A stretch of 64,000 nt of DNA, taken from DASUCS01 sp041166745. GTDB taxonomy: Bacteria; Actinomycetota; Acidimicrobiia; Acidimicrobiales; JACDCH01. Under the pieces are notes generated by a model. That model searched no databases and had not been told where the DNA came from. It saw only the letters and a program-made list of their open reading frames with translations. Positions within the stretch are counted from its first letter, which is position 1. Each line of letters opens with the position of its first letter. Below, piece by piece: positions 50,978-59,406 of the stretch. The DNA is taken from assembly GCA_041166745.1 (NCBI GenBank), contig JBEEGH010000033.1, forward strand, positions 68,393-132,392, given 5' to 3'. A program made the position numbers and the translations under genes.

Positions 50978-51883
50978 TCAGCAGCCGGTCGAGACAACCA
51001 CCTGGCCGGCGTCATTCGTCGCCGGCGAAGCGGGAGCACGTACAGGACCGCCACCGGCCACGACACCGCACGTACCTGCGTATGCCGCCGGAACCGGGTA
51101 GTAGGCGATCGGCGAACCCGCGGGGTTCGGATCCTCGTACACCTGCACGCCAGGCTCGACGTAGACGTCACCCGATTGGTCGTGCCAGTAGCCGATGCCG
51201 CCCGGCCCGCAGTCGGCCTCGTTCGGGTCGGCGCTGCTGCAGGTCTCGGGATCCCACGTGTACCCGCCGTAGTTGGCCGCGTCACGGTCCCCCGCAGTCG
51301 TGCTCCCCCCGTCGTATGCCCGACGCTGCTGCGTCTGGGTCGACCAGCAGGTCCCGTCGGTGCAGGCGCCGATTCCGAAATCGACGAGTGGCAGTGGATG
51401 GGTCAACAGGTACTGCTGGTCGCCGCCGGACAACGCGCTCAACCATGCGCCGAGCGAATTCGGGTCGGCGTTGAGCACGATGGCTCCGCCGTCGCTGGGC
51501 CCATCGGCGATGCGCTCTGACCCGTCGTGCTCACCGTTGTTCAAGTTGTCGTCGGCGCCGACGTAGAAGTGCGCACCGCTCGACGGATCGACGCCATCGG
51601 GGTTCGCGGCGTAGGAGGCGCTCGTCGGATCGGGATGATCCCCGTCCTTGAGCTGCGGCAAGCCGGCCCGGACGGCCTCGTGACCGCTGCCGTCGTTCAC
51701 GTTGACCGTGAAATTCTGACAGCCGGGCTCGGTCGTGTCGCTGCGTTCGACGTCCGCAGCATCGCCGCTGCAGCCCTGTCGACTGGGGTCGTAGTTCCCG
51801 TCGCTCACTCCGGCGACGGCCACTCCGGCCCCGCCGACCAATACGACCCCGACGATGACCGCAATCGCGATGTGTCGACGCAT
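50978..51883 (-). CDS. Exported cysteine-containing protein of unknown function
   Basis: A 301-aa protein. The signal peptide MRRHIAIAVIVGVVLVGG ends near residue 30 (cleavage after AVA). The mature part is very acidic (many Asp and Gly), contains eight to nine Cys (several likely in disulfides, for example FGIGACTDGTCW), and includes GYTWDPETCSSADPNEADCG and IAYYPVPAAYAGTCG. I recognise no domain. ATG 51883 is chosen for a G-run just upstream; GTG 51898 is open. It precedes the beta-propeller gene by one base and carries the operator upstream. Confidence 0.7.
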   Translation of the reverse strand: MRRHIAIAVIVGVVLVGGAGVAVAGVSDGNYDPSRQGCSGDAADVERSDTTEPGCQNFTVNVNDGSGHEAVRAGLPQLKDGDHPDPTSASYAANPDGVDPSSGAHFYVGADDNLNNGEHDGSERIADGPSDGGAIVLNADPNSLGAWLSALSGGDQQYLLTHPLPLVDFGIGACTDGTCWSTQTQQRRAYDGGSTTAGDRDAANYGGYTWDPETCSSADPNEADCGPGGIGYWHDQSGDVYVEPGVQVYEDPNPAGSPIAYYPVPAAYAGTCGVVAGGGPVRAPASPATNDAGQVVVSTGC

Positions 51884-51901
51884 TTCCCCCCCAGTCACGG
51901 C

Positions 51902-51923
51902 TACCTGACACGGACGTCAGGTA
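51902..51923. promoter_or_regulatory. TetR-type operator
   Basis: Eight-base perfect arms TACCTGAC/GTCAGGTA around ACGGAC, eighteen bases before ATG 51883. It controls the exported pair, or possibly also the upstream region of the convergent dehydrogenase gene, but that gene ends here. Confidence 0.75.
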
Positions 51924-51951
51924 CGTTCCGTCCCGATTCGCCGAGAGAGCG

Positions 51952-52908
51952 TCAATGTCCTGCTTTGGGCAGAATTAACTCGGCGAGTTGGTCGTGGTGC
52001 CAGCCCGATGTGCCGAGTAGGTGCTCGGACGCATACGCCCTGCGGATGTACAGGTGCAGGTCGTGTTCCCACGTGTAGCCGATACCGCCGTGGATCTGAA
52101 TGCCGTCCTTGGCACACAGCGTGGCCGCCCGACCCGCGGCGGCCTTGGCAACGTGCGCGGCGCGATGGCGATCGGGATCGTCCGCGTCGATGGCCATCGC
52201 CGCGTAGTACGTCGCGCTCACCGCGCGCTCGACGGCCAGCGACATGTTGGCCAGCTTGTGTTGAATCGCTTGGAAGCTGCCGATCGGCACGTCGAACTGC
52301 ACGCGCTGCTTCGCGTACTCGAGCGTCGTCTGCAGCAACCAGCGAGCCGTGCCGACGAGCTCGGCTGCGAGCGCGACAGCAGCGCGCTCGAGCCAAGCAT
52401 CGATGTCGGCCGACTTCGACGTCCCGCCCGGTGGCACGTCGACTTCGAAGATGCGTCGCGACCAATCGACCGACCCGACCTGGCGCGCGTTGGTCGGCGC
52501 GACGATGGCAACACCTGACGTGGAAACCGCGACGACGTGGTCGACGCGGTCGGCCTCGAGCACGAATGACTTCGTCGCCTCGTCGTTCGCGATCCAGTGA
52601 CCATCCGCGCCGGCCAGCGCCACGGTTGCTCGCGCGCCGTCATCGATCTCCGTGAGCGAACGCGCCAACACCGTCGCAAGGAACGGACCCGGGGCGAGCA
52701 CCGCCCCGCACTCCTCGAGGAACAGGCACAGGTCCACCAGCGGGCCGTCGGCCAGCTCGATCCATTCCCTCAGATGCCCCCACAACGGGTCGGCCGCGGC
52801 GGGGTCGTCGATGTGTGCCCGCACCATGGACATCGGGCAGTGCTTCGCGAGCAAGGCGCGAGCGGTGTCGCGCAGCAGGACCTGCTCTTCGCTCATGGTG
52901 AAATCCAT
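51952..52908 (-). CDS. Acyl-CoA dehydrogenase, small (beta-type) subunit
   Basis: A 318-aa acyl-CoA dehydrogenase of the shorter FadE type that pairs with a larger one, as in ChsE1-ChsE2 (FadE28-FadE29). FTMSEEQVLLRDTARALL opens the fold; QFDVPIGSFQAIQHKLANM and IQIHGGIGYTWEHDLHLYIRRA near residue 268 are conserved. No catalytic glutamate can be located in the usual place, which is expected of one subunit of a heteromer. ATG 52908 overlaps the stop of the large subunit (TGATG). Operator control comes from 55023. Confidence 0.85.
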   Translation of the reverse strand: MDFTMSEEQVLLRDTARALLAKHCPMSMVRAHIDDPAAADPLWGHLREWIELADGPLVDLCLFLEECGAVLAPGPFLATVLARSLTEIDDGARATVALAGADGHWIANDEATKSFVLEADRVDHVVAVSTSGVAIVAPTNARQVGSVDWSRRIFEVDVPPGGTSKSADIDAWLERAAVALAAELVGTARWLLQTTLEYAKQRVQFDVPIGSFQAIQHKLANMSLAVERAVSATYYAAMAIDADDPDRHRAAHVAKAAAGRAATLCAKDGIQIHGGIGYTWEHDLHLYIRRAYASEHLLGTSGWHHDQLAELILPKAGH

Positions 52909-54080
52909 CAGCGCGGGAGCCCGAGGATGCGGGTGGCGATGATGTTGCGCTGGATCTCGCTCGATCCGCCCGCCACGGTGTTGGCGAAGCTGACGAAGAA
53001 CGAGTGCGCCCATCGACCGTTTTCCTCACCCCGTTCGGGATCGGATACGGCACCGAACGGACCCTGGATCTGCATGCCGAGCTCGTAGAGCGACTTGCCG
53101 AGCTCGCTCGTCGCCAGCTTCAGGTAGCTGTGTTCGGGGGCCGAGCTGCCTTGCGCGAACGCTGCGAAGCCCTTGTAGCCAAGAGCGCGCAACGACGCGA
53201 CTTCCTCGTAGGCCTCGGCGATTCGCCGCCGGATTCCGGCGTCGCCGTCGACGCCCGACCGCCGCGCCAGCGCGCACAGATCGTCGACGGTCTGCTGCGC
53301 CATCGCGACGGACTGGAGCCAAAGACCGCCGCGCTCGTGCGCGAGCGAGCCCATCGTGATGCGCCATCCGTCATTGAGGCCGCCGACGAGGTTGGCCGCA
53401 GGCACCTCCACATCGGTGAAGAACACCTCAGCGAAGTCTTCAGCGCCGGTGAGGTGCCGAAGCGGACGCACGTCGATGCCGGGTGTGTCCATGTCGATGA
53501 TCAGCACGCTGATGCCCTTGTGTTTCGGGGCGCTCGGATCCGTGCGGACGTAACAGAAGCACTTCGCGGCGACCATCGAGTACGACGTCCAGACCTTCTG
53601 GCCGTTCACGATGAAGGGACCGTCGCTTCCGTCTTGGAAAGCGCGGGTCGTGAGCGACGCGAGGTCGCTGCCGGCGTTCGGCTCGCTCATGCCGATGCAC
53701 CACACGAGGTCGCCCCGAATCGACGGGGCGGCGAGCTTGCGCTGCTCCTCGTCGCCGAACTCCAGGAGACTCGGCGCGGCGATCGCGTATCCGGGGAAGT
53801 GCAAGCTGCGGGGTATACGACGGCGGGCAAGCTCCTCCATGTAGATGAGCGTCTGCGTCGGTGTCGCATTCCGCCCACCCAACTCGGGTGGGTACGCCGG
53901 AATCATCCAGCCGTGGTCGAACAGCGTGGCTTGCCACTCGCGGGCCCATGCCGGAATCTCGAATCCGCCGCCTTCGGTGAAGTCACGACCGGCCTTTGCT
54001 TCAGGCGGCGCGTACGCCTCGAGGAACGCGATCAGCTCGGCACGGAACGCTTCGTCGTCCGCGCTCCATTCCAGCTTCAC
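52908..54080 (-). CDS. Acyl-CoA dehydrogenase, large (alpha-type) subunit
   Basis: A 390-aa FadE protein. CIGMSEPNAGSDLASLTTRA and FIVNGQKVWTSYSM are the FAD/substrate parts; GEENGRWAHSFFVSFANTVAGGSSEIQRNIIATRILGLPR ends the protein. It should form a heteromer with the 318-aa protein and dehydrogenate an acyl-CoA with a bulky (steroid-like) substituent. GTG 54080 starts three bases after the SDR stop. Confidence 0.87.
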   Translation of the reverse strand: MKLEWSADDEAFRAELIAFLEAYAPPEAKAGRDFTEGGGFEIPAWAREWQATLFDHGWMIPAYPPELGGRNATPTQTLIYMEELARRRIPRSLHFPGYAIAAPSLLEFGDEEQRKLAAPSIRGDLVWCIGMSEPNAGSDLASLTTRAFQDGSDGPFIVNGQKVWTSYSMVAAKCFCYVRTDPSAPKHKGISVLIIDMDTPGIDVRPLRHLTGAEDFAEVFFTDVEVPAANLVGGLNDGWRITMGSLAHERGGLWLQSVAMAQQTVDDLCALARRSGVDGDAGIRRRIAEAYEEVASLRALGYKGFAAFAQGSSAPEHSYLKLATSELGKSLYELGMQIQGPFGAVSDPERGEENGRWAHSFFVSFANTVAGGSSEIQRNIIATRILGLPR

Positions 54081-54083
54081 CCG

Positions 54084-55001
54084 TTACCCCGGCGACGGAA
54101 AGAAGAACGGCGGGATCGTGCCGTCAGACTTGGCGAACAGCGCGCTGCGGGCCTCGTCGACCGAGTCGATGGTCCAGGGCTTCTCGCTCGTGCTCTCGGT
54201 CAGAGGCCGCCAGCCTTCGAGCAGTTGCACGACGCCACCCATCACCTTCACGACCTGGCCGCTGATGCCAGAGCACAGGTCGGATGCCAGCCACGCCGCG
54301 ACGGCGGCCACGTTCTCGGGCGCGAACCGATCGAACTCGCCTTCCTTCGCCTGCATGTAATCGCCGGCCACGGCTTCGGTGAGCCGGGTGCGGGCGACGG
54401 GCGCGATGCAGTTCACGCGCACTCCCACCCGCTCGAGCTCGCGGGCCATCACGATGGTCATCGACGCGATTCCCGCCTTGGCCGCGGCGTAGTTGACCTG
54501 ACCGGCGTTGCCGTACAGACCGGACTCGCTCGCCGTGTTGACGATTGCGCCGCCGACCGGGGCGCTCGTTTCCTTCGACCGCGCTCGCCAGTAGTTCGCG
54601 GCGTGTCGCGACGTGCAGAAGTGGCCCTTCATGTGAACGTCGACGACGAGATCCCACTCGTCCTCTTCCATGTTGAAGCTCATCTTGTCCCGCAGGATTC
54701 CGGCGTTGTTGATGAGCACATCGAGGCCGCCGAACGTGTCGACCGCTTGGTCGATCAACGCCTTCGCATCGGCGAAATCGGCGACGCTGCCGTAGTTCGC
54801 CACGGCGCGACCGCCGGCGGCGACGATGTCGTCGACGACCTGCTGGGCGGGTGTGTCGTCGGCCCCTGCGCCTTCGCTCGAGCCGCCGAGGTCGTTGACC
54901 ACGACTGCCGCACCCTCGCGCGCGAGCAGCAACGCCTCTTCGCGGCCGATGCCGCGCCCCGCGCCGGTGACGATCGCCACCTTGCCGTCGAACAGCCCCA
55001 T
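54084..55001 (-). CDS. SDR of the 17beta-HSD type 4 (Hsd4A-like) family
   Basis: A 305-aa SDR. TGAGRGIG is at residues 12-19, NNAG at 98-101, S158/S160, Y171 and K175 (YAAAK) complete the active site. The start GLFDGKVAIVTGAGRGIGREEALLLAREGA and the extra C-terminal domain resemble the (3R)-hydroxyacyl-CoA dehydrogenase domain of peroxisomal multifunctional enzyme 2 and M. tuberculosis Hsd4A, which act in steroid side-chain beta-oxidation. It heads the SDR-FadE-FadE operon and has the operator 21 bases upstream. Confidence 0.87.
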   Translation of the reverse strand: MGLFDGKVAIVTGAGRGIGREEALLLAREGAAVVVNDLGGSSEGAGADDTPAQQVVDDIVAAGGRAVANYGSVADFADAKALIDQAVDTFGGLDVLINNAGILRDKMSFNMEEDEWDLVVDVHMKGHFCTSRHAANYWRARSKETSAPVGGAIVNTASESGLYGNAGQVNYAAAKAGIASMTIVMARELERVGVRVNCIAPVARTRLTEAVAGDYMQAKEGEFDRFAPENVAAVAAWLASDLCSGISGQVVKVMGGVVQLLEGWRPLTESTSEKPWTIDSVDEARSALFAKSDGTIPPFFFPSPG

Positions 55002-55022
55002 CACTCCCCCATCTGTGAGATT

Positions 55023-55051
55023 CCTGACATGCGTGTCAGGTCGCCTACCGT
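55023..55051. promoter_or_regulatory. TetR-type operator and divergent promoter
   Basis: CCTGACA-TGCG-TGTCAGG (55023-55040) has 7-base perfect arms. TACCGT (55046-55051) is seven bases before ATG 55059, giving a leaderless promoter for the crotonase; the Hsd4A-like gene lies 21 bases away on the other side. Confidence 0.75.
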
Positions 55052-55058
55052 ACCCGCC

Positions 55059-55892
55059 ATGCCTGAGGAGACGCCCATCGAGGAGCAGCTGCGGGTCGAC
55101 ATCGACAGCGGCATCGCTCGCATCACGATCAACCGTCCCGAAGCCGGCAACTCCCTCACCGCGCACATGCGCGACACGCTCGCCGACACGTTCAACGACC
55201 TCTCGGCAACGCTCGGCGTACGCGCCATCGTGCTCACCGGCGCAGGCGACCGTCACTTCTGCACCGGTGCGGGCTTGGGCGGCCCCCAGCCCGCAGGGCC
55301 CGCCCGTCCCGAAGGTGCTCCTGACCGAGCGCTGGGCGACATCGCCCGCATGATCCGCCGCGGCTGGCAGCGGCTCATCGCGTCCATCCTCGATTGCGAG
55401 AAGCCCGTCATCGCATCGGTGAACGGCACCGCGGCCGGCGGCGGCGCCAACCTCGTGCTCGCCTCCGACCTCATCGTGATGGCCGACACCGCTCGGCTGA
55501 TCGAAGTGTTCGTGCGTCGCGGCATCATCCCCGACGCCGGCGGTTGCTACCTGCTGCCGCGCATCGTCGGACCGCAACGGGCGAAGGAGATCATGTTCTT
55601 CGGCGACGATCTCTCCGCGGCCGACGCCGAGCGGTTCGGCATCGCCAACCGCGTCGTGCCCGCGGCCGACCTCGCCACCACCACGAGCGAACTGGCACAG
55701 CGATTGGCGGCCGCGCCGACCAAGACCGTGGCGATGACGAAATGGCTGCTGAACCGATCGTTCGAATCGAGCCGTCACACCGCGTTCGAGGAGGAGAGCT
55801 TCGCCCAAGAGATGGTGCAGGCCACGGGCGACTCGGCCGAAGGCATGAAGGCGTTCATGGAGAGAAGAACGCCTGAGTTCAAGGGCTGGTGA
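55059..55892 (+). CDS. Enoyl-CoA hydratase/isomerase (crotonase)
   Basis: A 277-aa crotonase. INRPEAGNSLTAHMRD, then FCTGAGLGGPQ (oxyanion hole) and VNGTAAGGGANLVLASDL (second oxyanion strand) are clear; AVRRGIIPDAGGCYLLPRIVG-type sequence follows (VFVRRGIIPDAGGCYLLPRI). The glutamate positions suggest a hydratase or isomerase. It stands alone in its operon and is driven by the promoter with the operator. Confidence 0.87.
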   Translation: MPEETPIEEQLRVDIDSGIARITINRPEAGNSLTAHMRDTLADTFNDLSATLGVRAIVLTGAGDRHFCTGAGLGGPQPAGPARPEGAPDRALGDIARMIRRGWQRLIASILDCEKPVIASVNGTAAGGGANLVLASDLIVMADTARLIEVFVRRGIIPDAGGCYLLPRIVGPQRAKEIMFFGDDLSAADAERFGIANRVVPAADLATTTSELAQRLAAAPTKTVAMTKWLLNRSFESSRHTAFEEESFAQEMVQATGDSAEGMKAFMERRTPEFKGW

Positions 55893-56000
55893 TGCGAAGG
55901 CTTCATTGGGTGCGTTTTCCGATGGAGCGAGTGCGGTACGGTTTGTCGGGTTGTGCGGGCGGGCACCAATTGCAGAATCCGCCCGCGACCAGGAGTGGCC

Positions 56001-56261
56001 GTGTCCGTCGTACAACCGCTGCCAGCGCTCATCCACTCTCGACGCCGGCTCGCGTCAGAACTGCTGAGCGCGGCGGCTCGACACTCTGCCATCGTCGATG
56101 AGATCCACGACCTCGAGCAGTTGCGTGAGAAACGGCCGTGGACCGACGACGAATCAGAGCGGTACGCGGAGCTGCGCGAGCTCCGCGGCGAGGCCCGCCG
56201 CCGGCACGACGTCGCCGCCCGCGACCTCAAACGTCTGATGGCGGGCGCTCGGATCTGGTAG
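56001..56261 (+). CDS. Small charged helical protein
   Basis: An 86-aa protein, mostly helical and very charged (ELLSAAARHSAIVDEIHDLEQL, then ERYAELRELRGEARRRHDV), with a heptad-like spacing that may form a coiled coil. GTG 56001 has AGGAG five bases upstream. I recognise no family. Its 3' end overlaps the facing gene's 3' end by 35 bases. About 100 bases before it, back to the crotonase stop, show nothing I can name. Confidence 0.55.
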   Translation: MSVVQPLPALIHSRRRLASELLSAAARHSAIVDEIHDLEQLREKRPWTDDESERYAELRELRGEARRRHDVAARDLKRLMAGARIW

Positions 56262-56937
56262 CTGCACGGACGCCGATGCGCACGTAGGCCGCATCGGGGA
56301 TGGCGCTCACGTCCTTGTACACGTGATGGATGCAGGGCTCGCCGGCCCGCTCCGGTGGATACTCGATCGACGTGGGCGCGCCGCCCCACTCGACCGGCTG
56401 GATCTCGTTGTTCACGGAGCAGTGCGCGCAGTAGACCGGCAACGCATCACGCTCGAACGTGCGAGGACCGCGTTCGCGCAGCGTGAGGTACGGGCCGCCG
56501 TCGTCGTCGTAGCGACCTGCGTCGATCAGACGACCACCGCTGCCACATCGAAATGCCAGCACGATCTTCTCTTCGTCCTCGTCGACTTCGCAGCCGCCGC
56601 CGTTGGCCACCATTGCTCGAGCGATGGCCTTGGCGCGAACCGTCGCCGGCAACGTGTCCCAGGACGGTGCGCCCTCAGGTTCGCGTCTGGCGCGGATGAA
56701 GTCGTCGCTGCTCGCCCGCAACGCCCGTTCGACTGCATCTTCACCGAGCTCGCGACCGACGAACGACAACAGCGAGGTGATCCACTCGATGGAGTAGATC
56801 TGCAAGCCGCGCGTCCGTTGCGCGGCATCGTCGATGTAACCGAGCGCATCGTCGAGCCGGCCGTCGGCGATCGCCTGCTTGGCCCGCTCCCACGGCGCCA
56901 CCGTCATCGACTCGAGCTCGGCTTCCGTGAAGCTCAT
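56227..56937 (-). CDS. Protein of unknown function with a CxxC motif
   Basis: A 236-aa acidic protein. MSFTEAELESMTVAPWERAKQAIADGRLDDALGY suggests helices at the start; the second half is beta-like and holds C-x2-C (YCAHCSVNNEIQPVEWGG) with a later cysteine and histidines (PCIHHVYKD) that could bind zinc. I recognise no domain. ATG 56937 is used; an upstream frame extends into the gap. It follows the Ltp-like gene by 43 bases on the same strand and may belong to that operon. Confidence 0.6.
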   Translation of the reverse strand: MSFTEAELESMTVAPWERAKQAIADGRLDDALGYIDDAAQRTRGLQIYSIEWITSLLSFVGRELGEDAVERALRASSDDFIRARREPEGAPSWDTLPATVRAKAIARAMVANGGGCEVDEDEEKIVLAFRCGSGGRLIDAGRYDDDGGPYLTLRERGPRTFERDALPVYCAHCSVNNEIQPVEWGGAPTSIEYPPERAGEPCIHHVYKDVSAIPDAAYVRIGVRAATRSERPPSDV

Positions 56938-56980
56938 CGCTACCTCGTTCCTTCGGGGCTGCGCCCCGAACCCATCACGC

Positions 56981-58198
56981 TCATCGCCGAGTGAGCAACA
57001 GGCACCCGCCGAGCGGACCACCGCCCGCCGCCGCGATCCCGACCTCCGGCTGACGTCCACCAGGTCGTACCACTTGGCGTTCTCCGCCTTCGCCCCACAG
57101 CTGCACGCAGGCCTCGTGGATGAAGCCGTAGCCGTGCAAGCGGCCGGACGAGAGCTGGCCGCCGTGCGTGTTCAGTGGGATCAGCCCGTCGCGGGCGATG
57201 CGCTCGCCGCCCTCGATGAACGGGCCGCCTTCGCCTTTCCCGCAGAAGCCGAGCGCTTCGAGCCACGCCAACGTGATGAAGCTGAACCCGTCGTAGCACT
57301 CGGCCACGTCGACGTCGGCAGGCTTGAGGTCGGTGCGGGTCCACATCTGCGCGGCGGCGTCGCGTAGCGCCATCGTCGTGAGGTCGTCCCATTGGTCCCA
57401 CGACGGGCGGCCGTGGATCGCCGAACCGACCGCCTCGACTTGGATCGGCGTCTTGCGCAGGCCCGACGCATCGGCGCGCGAGACGATGAGCGCGGTCGAT
57501 CCATCCGCGGGCACGTCGCAGTCGTACAGACAGAACGGCCACGTGATCATGCGCACGTTCATGTAGTCGTCGAGCGTCATCGGATCTCGGTAGACGCCCT
57601 TGGGGTTGACCTCGGCGTTGCGCCGACCGTTCAACGCGATCCACGCGAGCTGCTCGCGTGTCGTGCCGAACTCGTGGAAGTGACGCGATGCCATCATGGC
57701 GATCCAGTTCGCGGCGGACGCGGCGCCGTACGGAATCGTCCACTGCATGAAGCCGCCGATGCGCGGCAGCTTGCCGCTGCCGCCGCCGACGTTGCTGCCG
57801 ACCCCGATGCCGGCTCGTCCGCCGGTTCCTTGCGCGGATCCCTCCCAGACCGTCCGGAAGCACAACACGTGATTGGCCAACCCGGCGGCGACCGCGAGAC
57901 AGGCGTTGATGACGGAGCCGAGCTGGCCGGGCGACTCCATGCTCCCGGCGAACCAGTTGAGGTTCAGGCGCAGCGCGTCCTGAACATCGGTGACACCCGC
58001 ACCGGAGAAACCGGGCGGGTTGTCCATCGCGCCCGGGTAGGTCGCGATGCCGTCGATGTCGTCGCGTGTGAGACCCGCGTCGGCAATCGCGTCGAGACAC
58101 GCGTCGAGTGTGAGATCGAGGGGATTTCGGAACAGGCGACGGCCGACGTCCGACTGGCCGATGCCGGTGATGACCGCGCCCCGCTCGCCGATGTTCAT
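56981..58198 (-). CDS. Ltp2-like lipid-transfer thiolase-superfamily protein (probable steroid aldolase)
   Basis: A 405-aa thiolase-like protein of the Ltp2/Ltp3/Ltp4 group. At the thiolase nucleophile site the sequence is GQLGSVINACLAVA, without a well-placed catalytic cysteine, and the Tyr candidates in ECYDGFSF (Y302) and LHGYGF (Y357) match the aldolases that cleave steroid side-chain thioesters with a DUF35 partner. The DUF35 gene is directly upstream (4-base overlap, ATGA), as expected for an Ltp2-DUF35 complex. Its operon is controlled by the operator at 61709. Confidence 0.8.
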   Translation of the reverse strand: MNIGERGAVITGIGQSDVGRRLFRNPLDLTLDACLDAIADAGLTRDDIDGIATYPGAMDNPPGFSGAGVTDVQDALRLNLNWFAGSMESPGQLGSVINACLAVAAGLANHVLCFRTVWEGSAQGTGGRAGIGVGSNVGGGSGKLPRIGGFMQWTIPYGAASAANWIAMMASRHFHEFGTTREQLAWIALNGRRNAEVNPKGVYRDPMTLDDYMNVRMITWPFCLYDCDVPADGSTALIVSRADASGLRKTPIQVEAVGSAIHGRPSWDQWDDLTTMALRDAAAQMWTRTDLKPADVDVAECYDGFSFITLAWLEALGFCGKGEGGPFIEGGERIARDGLIPLNTHGGQLSSGRLHGYGFIHEACVQLWGEGGERQVVRPGGRQPEVGIAAAGGGPLGGCLLLTRR

Positions 58199-58638
58199 GC
58201 TCCTGGCCCGCCGTTCACCCCGGCGTCGCGGTCGACCGGCTCGAAGAACGGGAGCCACACGTCCTCGTAGTTGTCGAACACGACGCGCACGGGCATTCCG
58301 ACATGCACGACGTCGGGCTCGCAGCCGACGATGCCAGTCGTCAATCGCAACCCCACTTGTTCGGGGAACTCGACGATCGCGATCACGTAGGGCGGGTCGA
58401 GACCCGGGATCCACGGCTGGTAGTTGATGGTGAACCCGTGCACCGTCGCGTTGCCCGAGACCGCCTCCGGCGCGAGGTGCTTCGACAGGCAGCTCGGGCA
58501 GCGCGGCGACCACGGATGGATCCAGGTGCCGCAGTCCTGGCAGCGCAGGAACCGCAACTCGCCATGCTCACCGCCGGTCCAGAAGTAGTCGTTGGTCTCG
58601 GTGAGACGGGGCAGCAGCCGGAACGGCTTCTCAGTCAT
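58195..58638 (-). CDS. DUF35 OB-fold zinc-ribbon protein (Ltp partner)
   Basis: A 147-aa protein with an N-terminal rubredoxin-like ribbon (C33, C36, C47, C50; CQDC and CPSC) and an OB fold. DUF35 proteins bind to thiolase-like Ltp proteins and complete the aldolase active site; the Ltp gene follows with a 4-base overlap. It overlaps the carboxymuconolactone-type gene by eight bases at its start. Confidence 0.8.
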   Translation of the reverse strand: MTEKPFRLLPRLTETNDYFWTGGEHGELRFLRCQDCGTWIHPWSPRCPSCLSKHLAPEAVSGNATVHGFTINYQPWIPGLDPPYVIAIVEFPEQVGLRLTTGIVGCEPDVVHVGMPVRVVFDNYEDVWLPFFEPVDRDAGVNGGPGA

Positions 58639-58978
58639 CGTCCTCGATCTGTGGCGCGGCGTCGAACCCTTGTCGCGCATGCGGCAACGCCTCGACGGCC
58701 GCGAGAATCCCGAACGCGGGCGCCGTCAACATGATCGAGCCGACGACGTCGGCCCACGTGGCGCCGACTTCACGGGCCAGCCTCGCGTGTCGCACGATGC
58801 CTTCCGGGTTGCGGGCGACGACCGTGCACACCATGCGGATCAACTCGTGCGTCTTGCGGTCGGGGGCCTCGAGTGAGTCGATCTGTCCGAGCCACGCGCT
58901 CTGCGCGTCGTGCAACGAGGGGAACACCTCGTGCACGGGTGCTTCCCATCGGAACGTGAACTCAGGGCTGTCCGCCAT
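58631..58978 (-). CDS. Carboxymuconolactone decarboxylase (AhpD-like) family protein
   Basis: A 115-aa all-helical protein: DRKTHELIRMVCTVVARNPEG and HARLAREVGATWADVVGSIML match the CMD fold. The catalytic CxxC of AhpD is absent (one Cys only, VCTVV), so peroxidase activity is unlikely; decarboxylation or a carrier role is possible. It lies between the two DUF35 genes of the FadE34-type operon, which is an unusual place. Confidence 0.7.
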   Translation of the reverse strand: MADSPEFTFRWEAPVHEVFPSLHDAQSAWLGQIDSLEAPDRKTHELIRMVCTVVARNPEGIVRHARLAREVGATWADVVGSIMLTAPAFGILAAVEALPHARQGFDAAPQIEDDD

Positions 58979-58995
58979 CGTTTCGAAACCCTATG

Positions 58996-59406
58996 TCACG
59001 ACGCCGGACGGAAGACCGGGACCGTCACGTCGTCGGTCTCGACGCGAAAGTCGACCACCAACGGCATCCCGATCCGCAGGTCGCCCTCGTCGCAGCCCTC
59101 GACGTTGGTCATCATGCGCGGGCCCTCTTCGAGGTCGACGACTGCGGCCACGTACGGAACGCGTTCGTTGAACGGCGGCAGGTCGTTCCGGTGCACGACC
59201 GAGTACGTGTACAGCGTTGCCCGGCCACTGGCTTGCTCCCACTCGACGTCGTTGCTCCAGCAGTACGGACAAAACGGTCGCGGATAGAAGTGGGCCTTTC
59301 CACAAGCGCTGCAGCGTTTGACGAGCAGGCGGCGTTCGCGAGCAGCGTCCCAATAGGCCTGCGTCTCGTGATCGGGGTTCGGGAGATCGAATCGCGGCGA
59401 GCTCAT
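58996..59406 (-). CDS. DUF35 OB-fold zinc-ribbon protein
   Basis: A 136-aa protein with zinc ligands C32, C35, C46 and C49 (CSACGKAHFYPRPFCPYC) and an OB fold. It resembles the DUF35 half of ChsH2, which binds acyl-CoA. It follows the fused acyl-CoA dehydrogenase with a 4-base overlap and may bring the substrate to the next step; a second DUF35 gene is two genes further on. Confidence 0.8.
   Translation of the reverse strand: MSSPRFDLPNPDHETQAYWDAARERRLLVKRCSACGKAHFYPRPFCPYCWSNDVEWEQASGRATLYTYSVVHRNDLPPFNERVPYVAAVVDLEEGPRMMTNVEGCDEGDLRIGMPLVVDFRVETDDVTVPVFRPAS

Noticed and set aside
53004..55058. A long open extension in front of the crotonase
   Set aside because: It is antisense to the FadE and SDR genes. 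The crotonase starts at 55059 after a TACCGT box.
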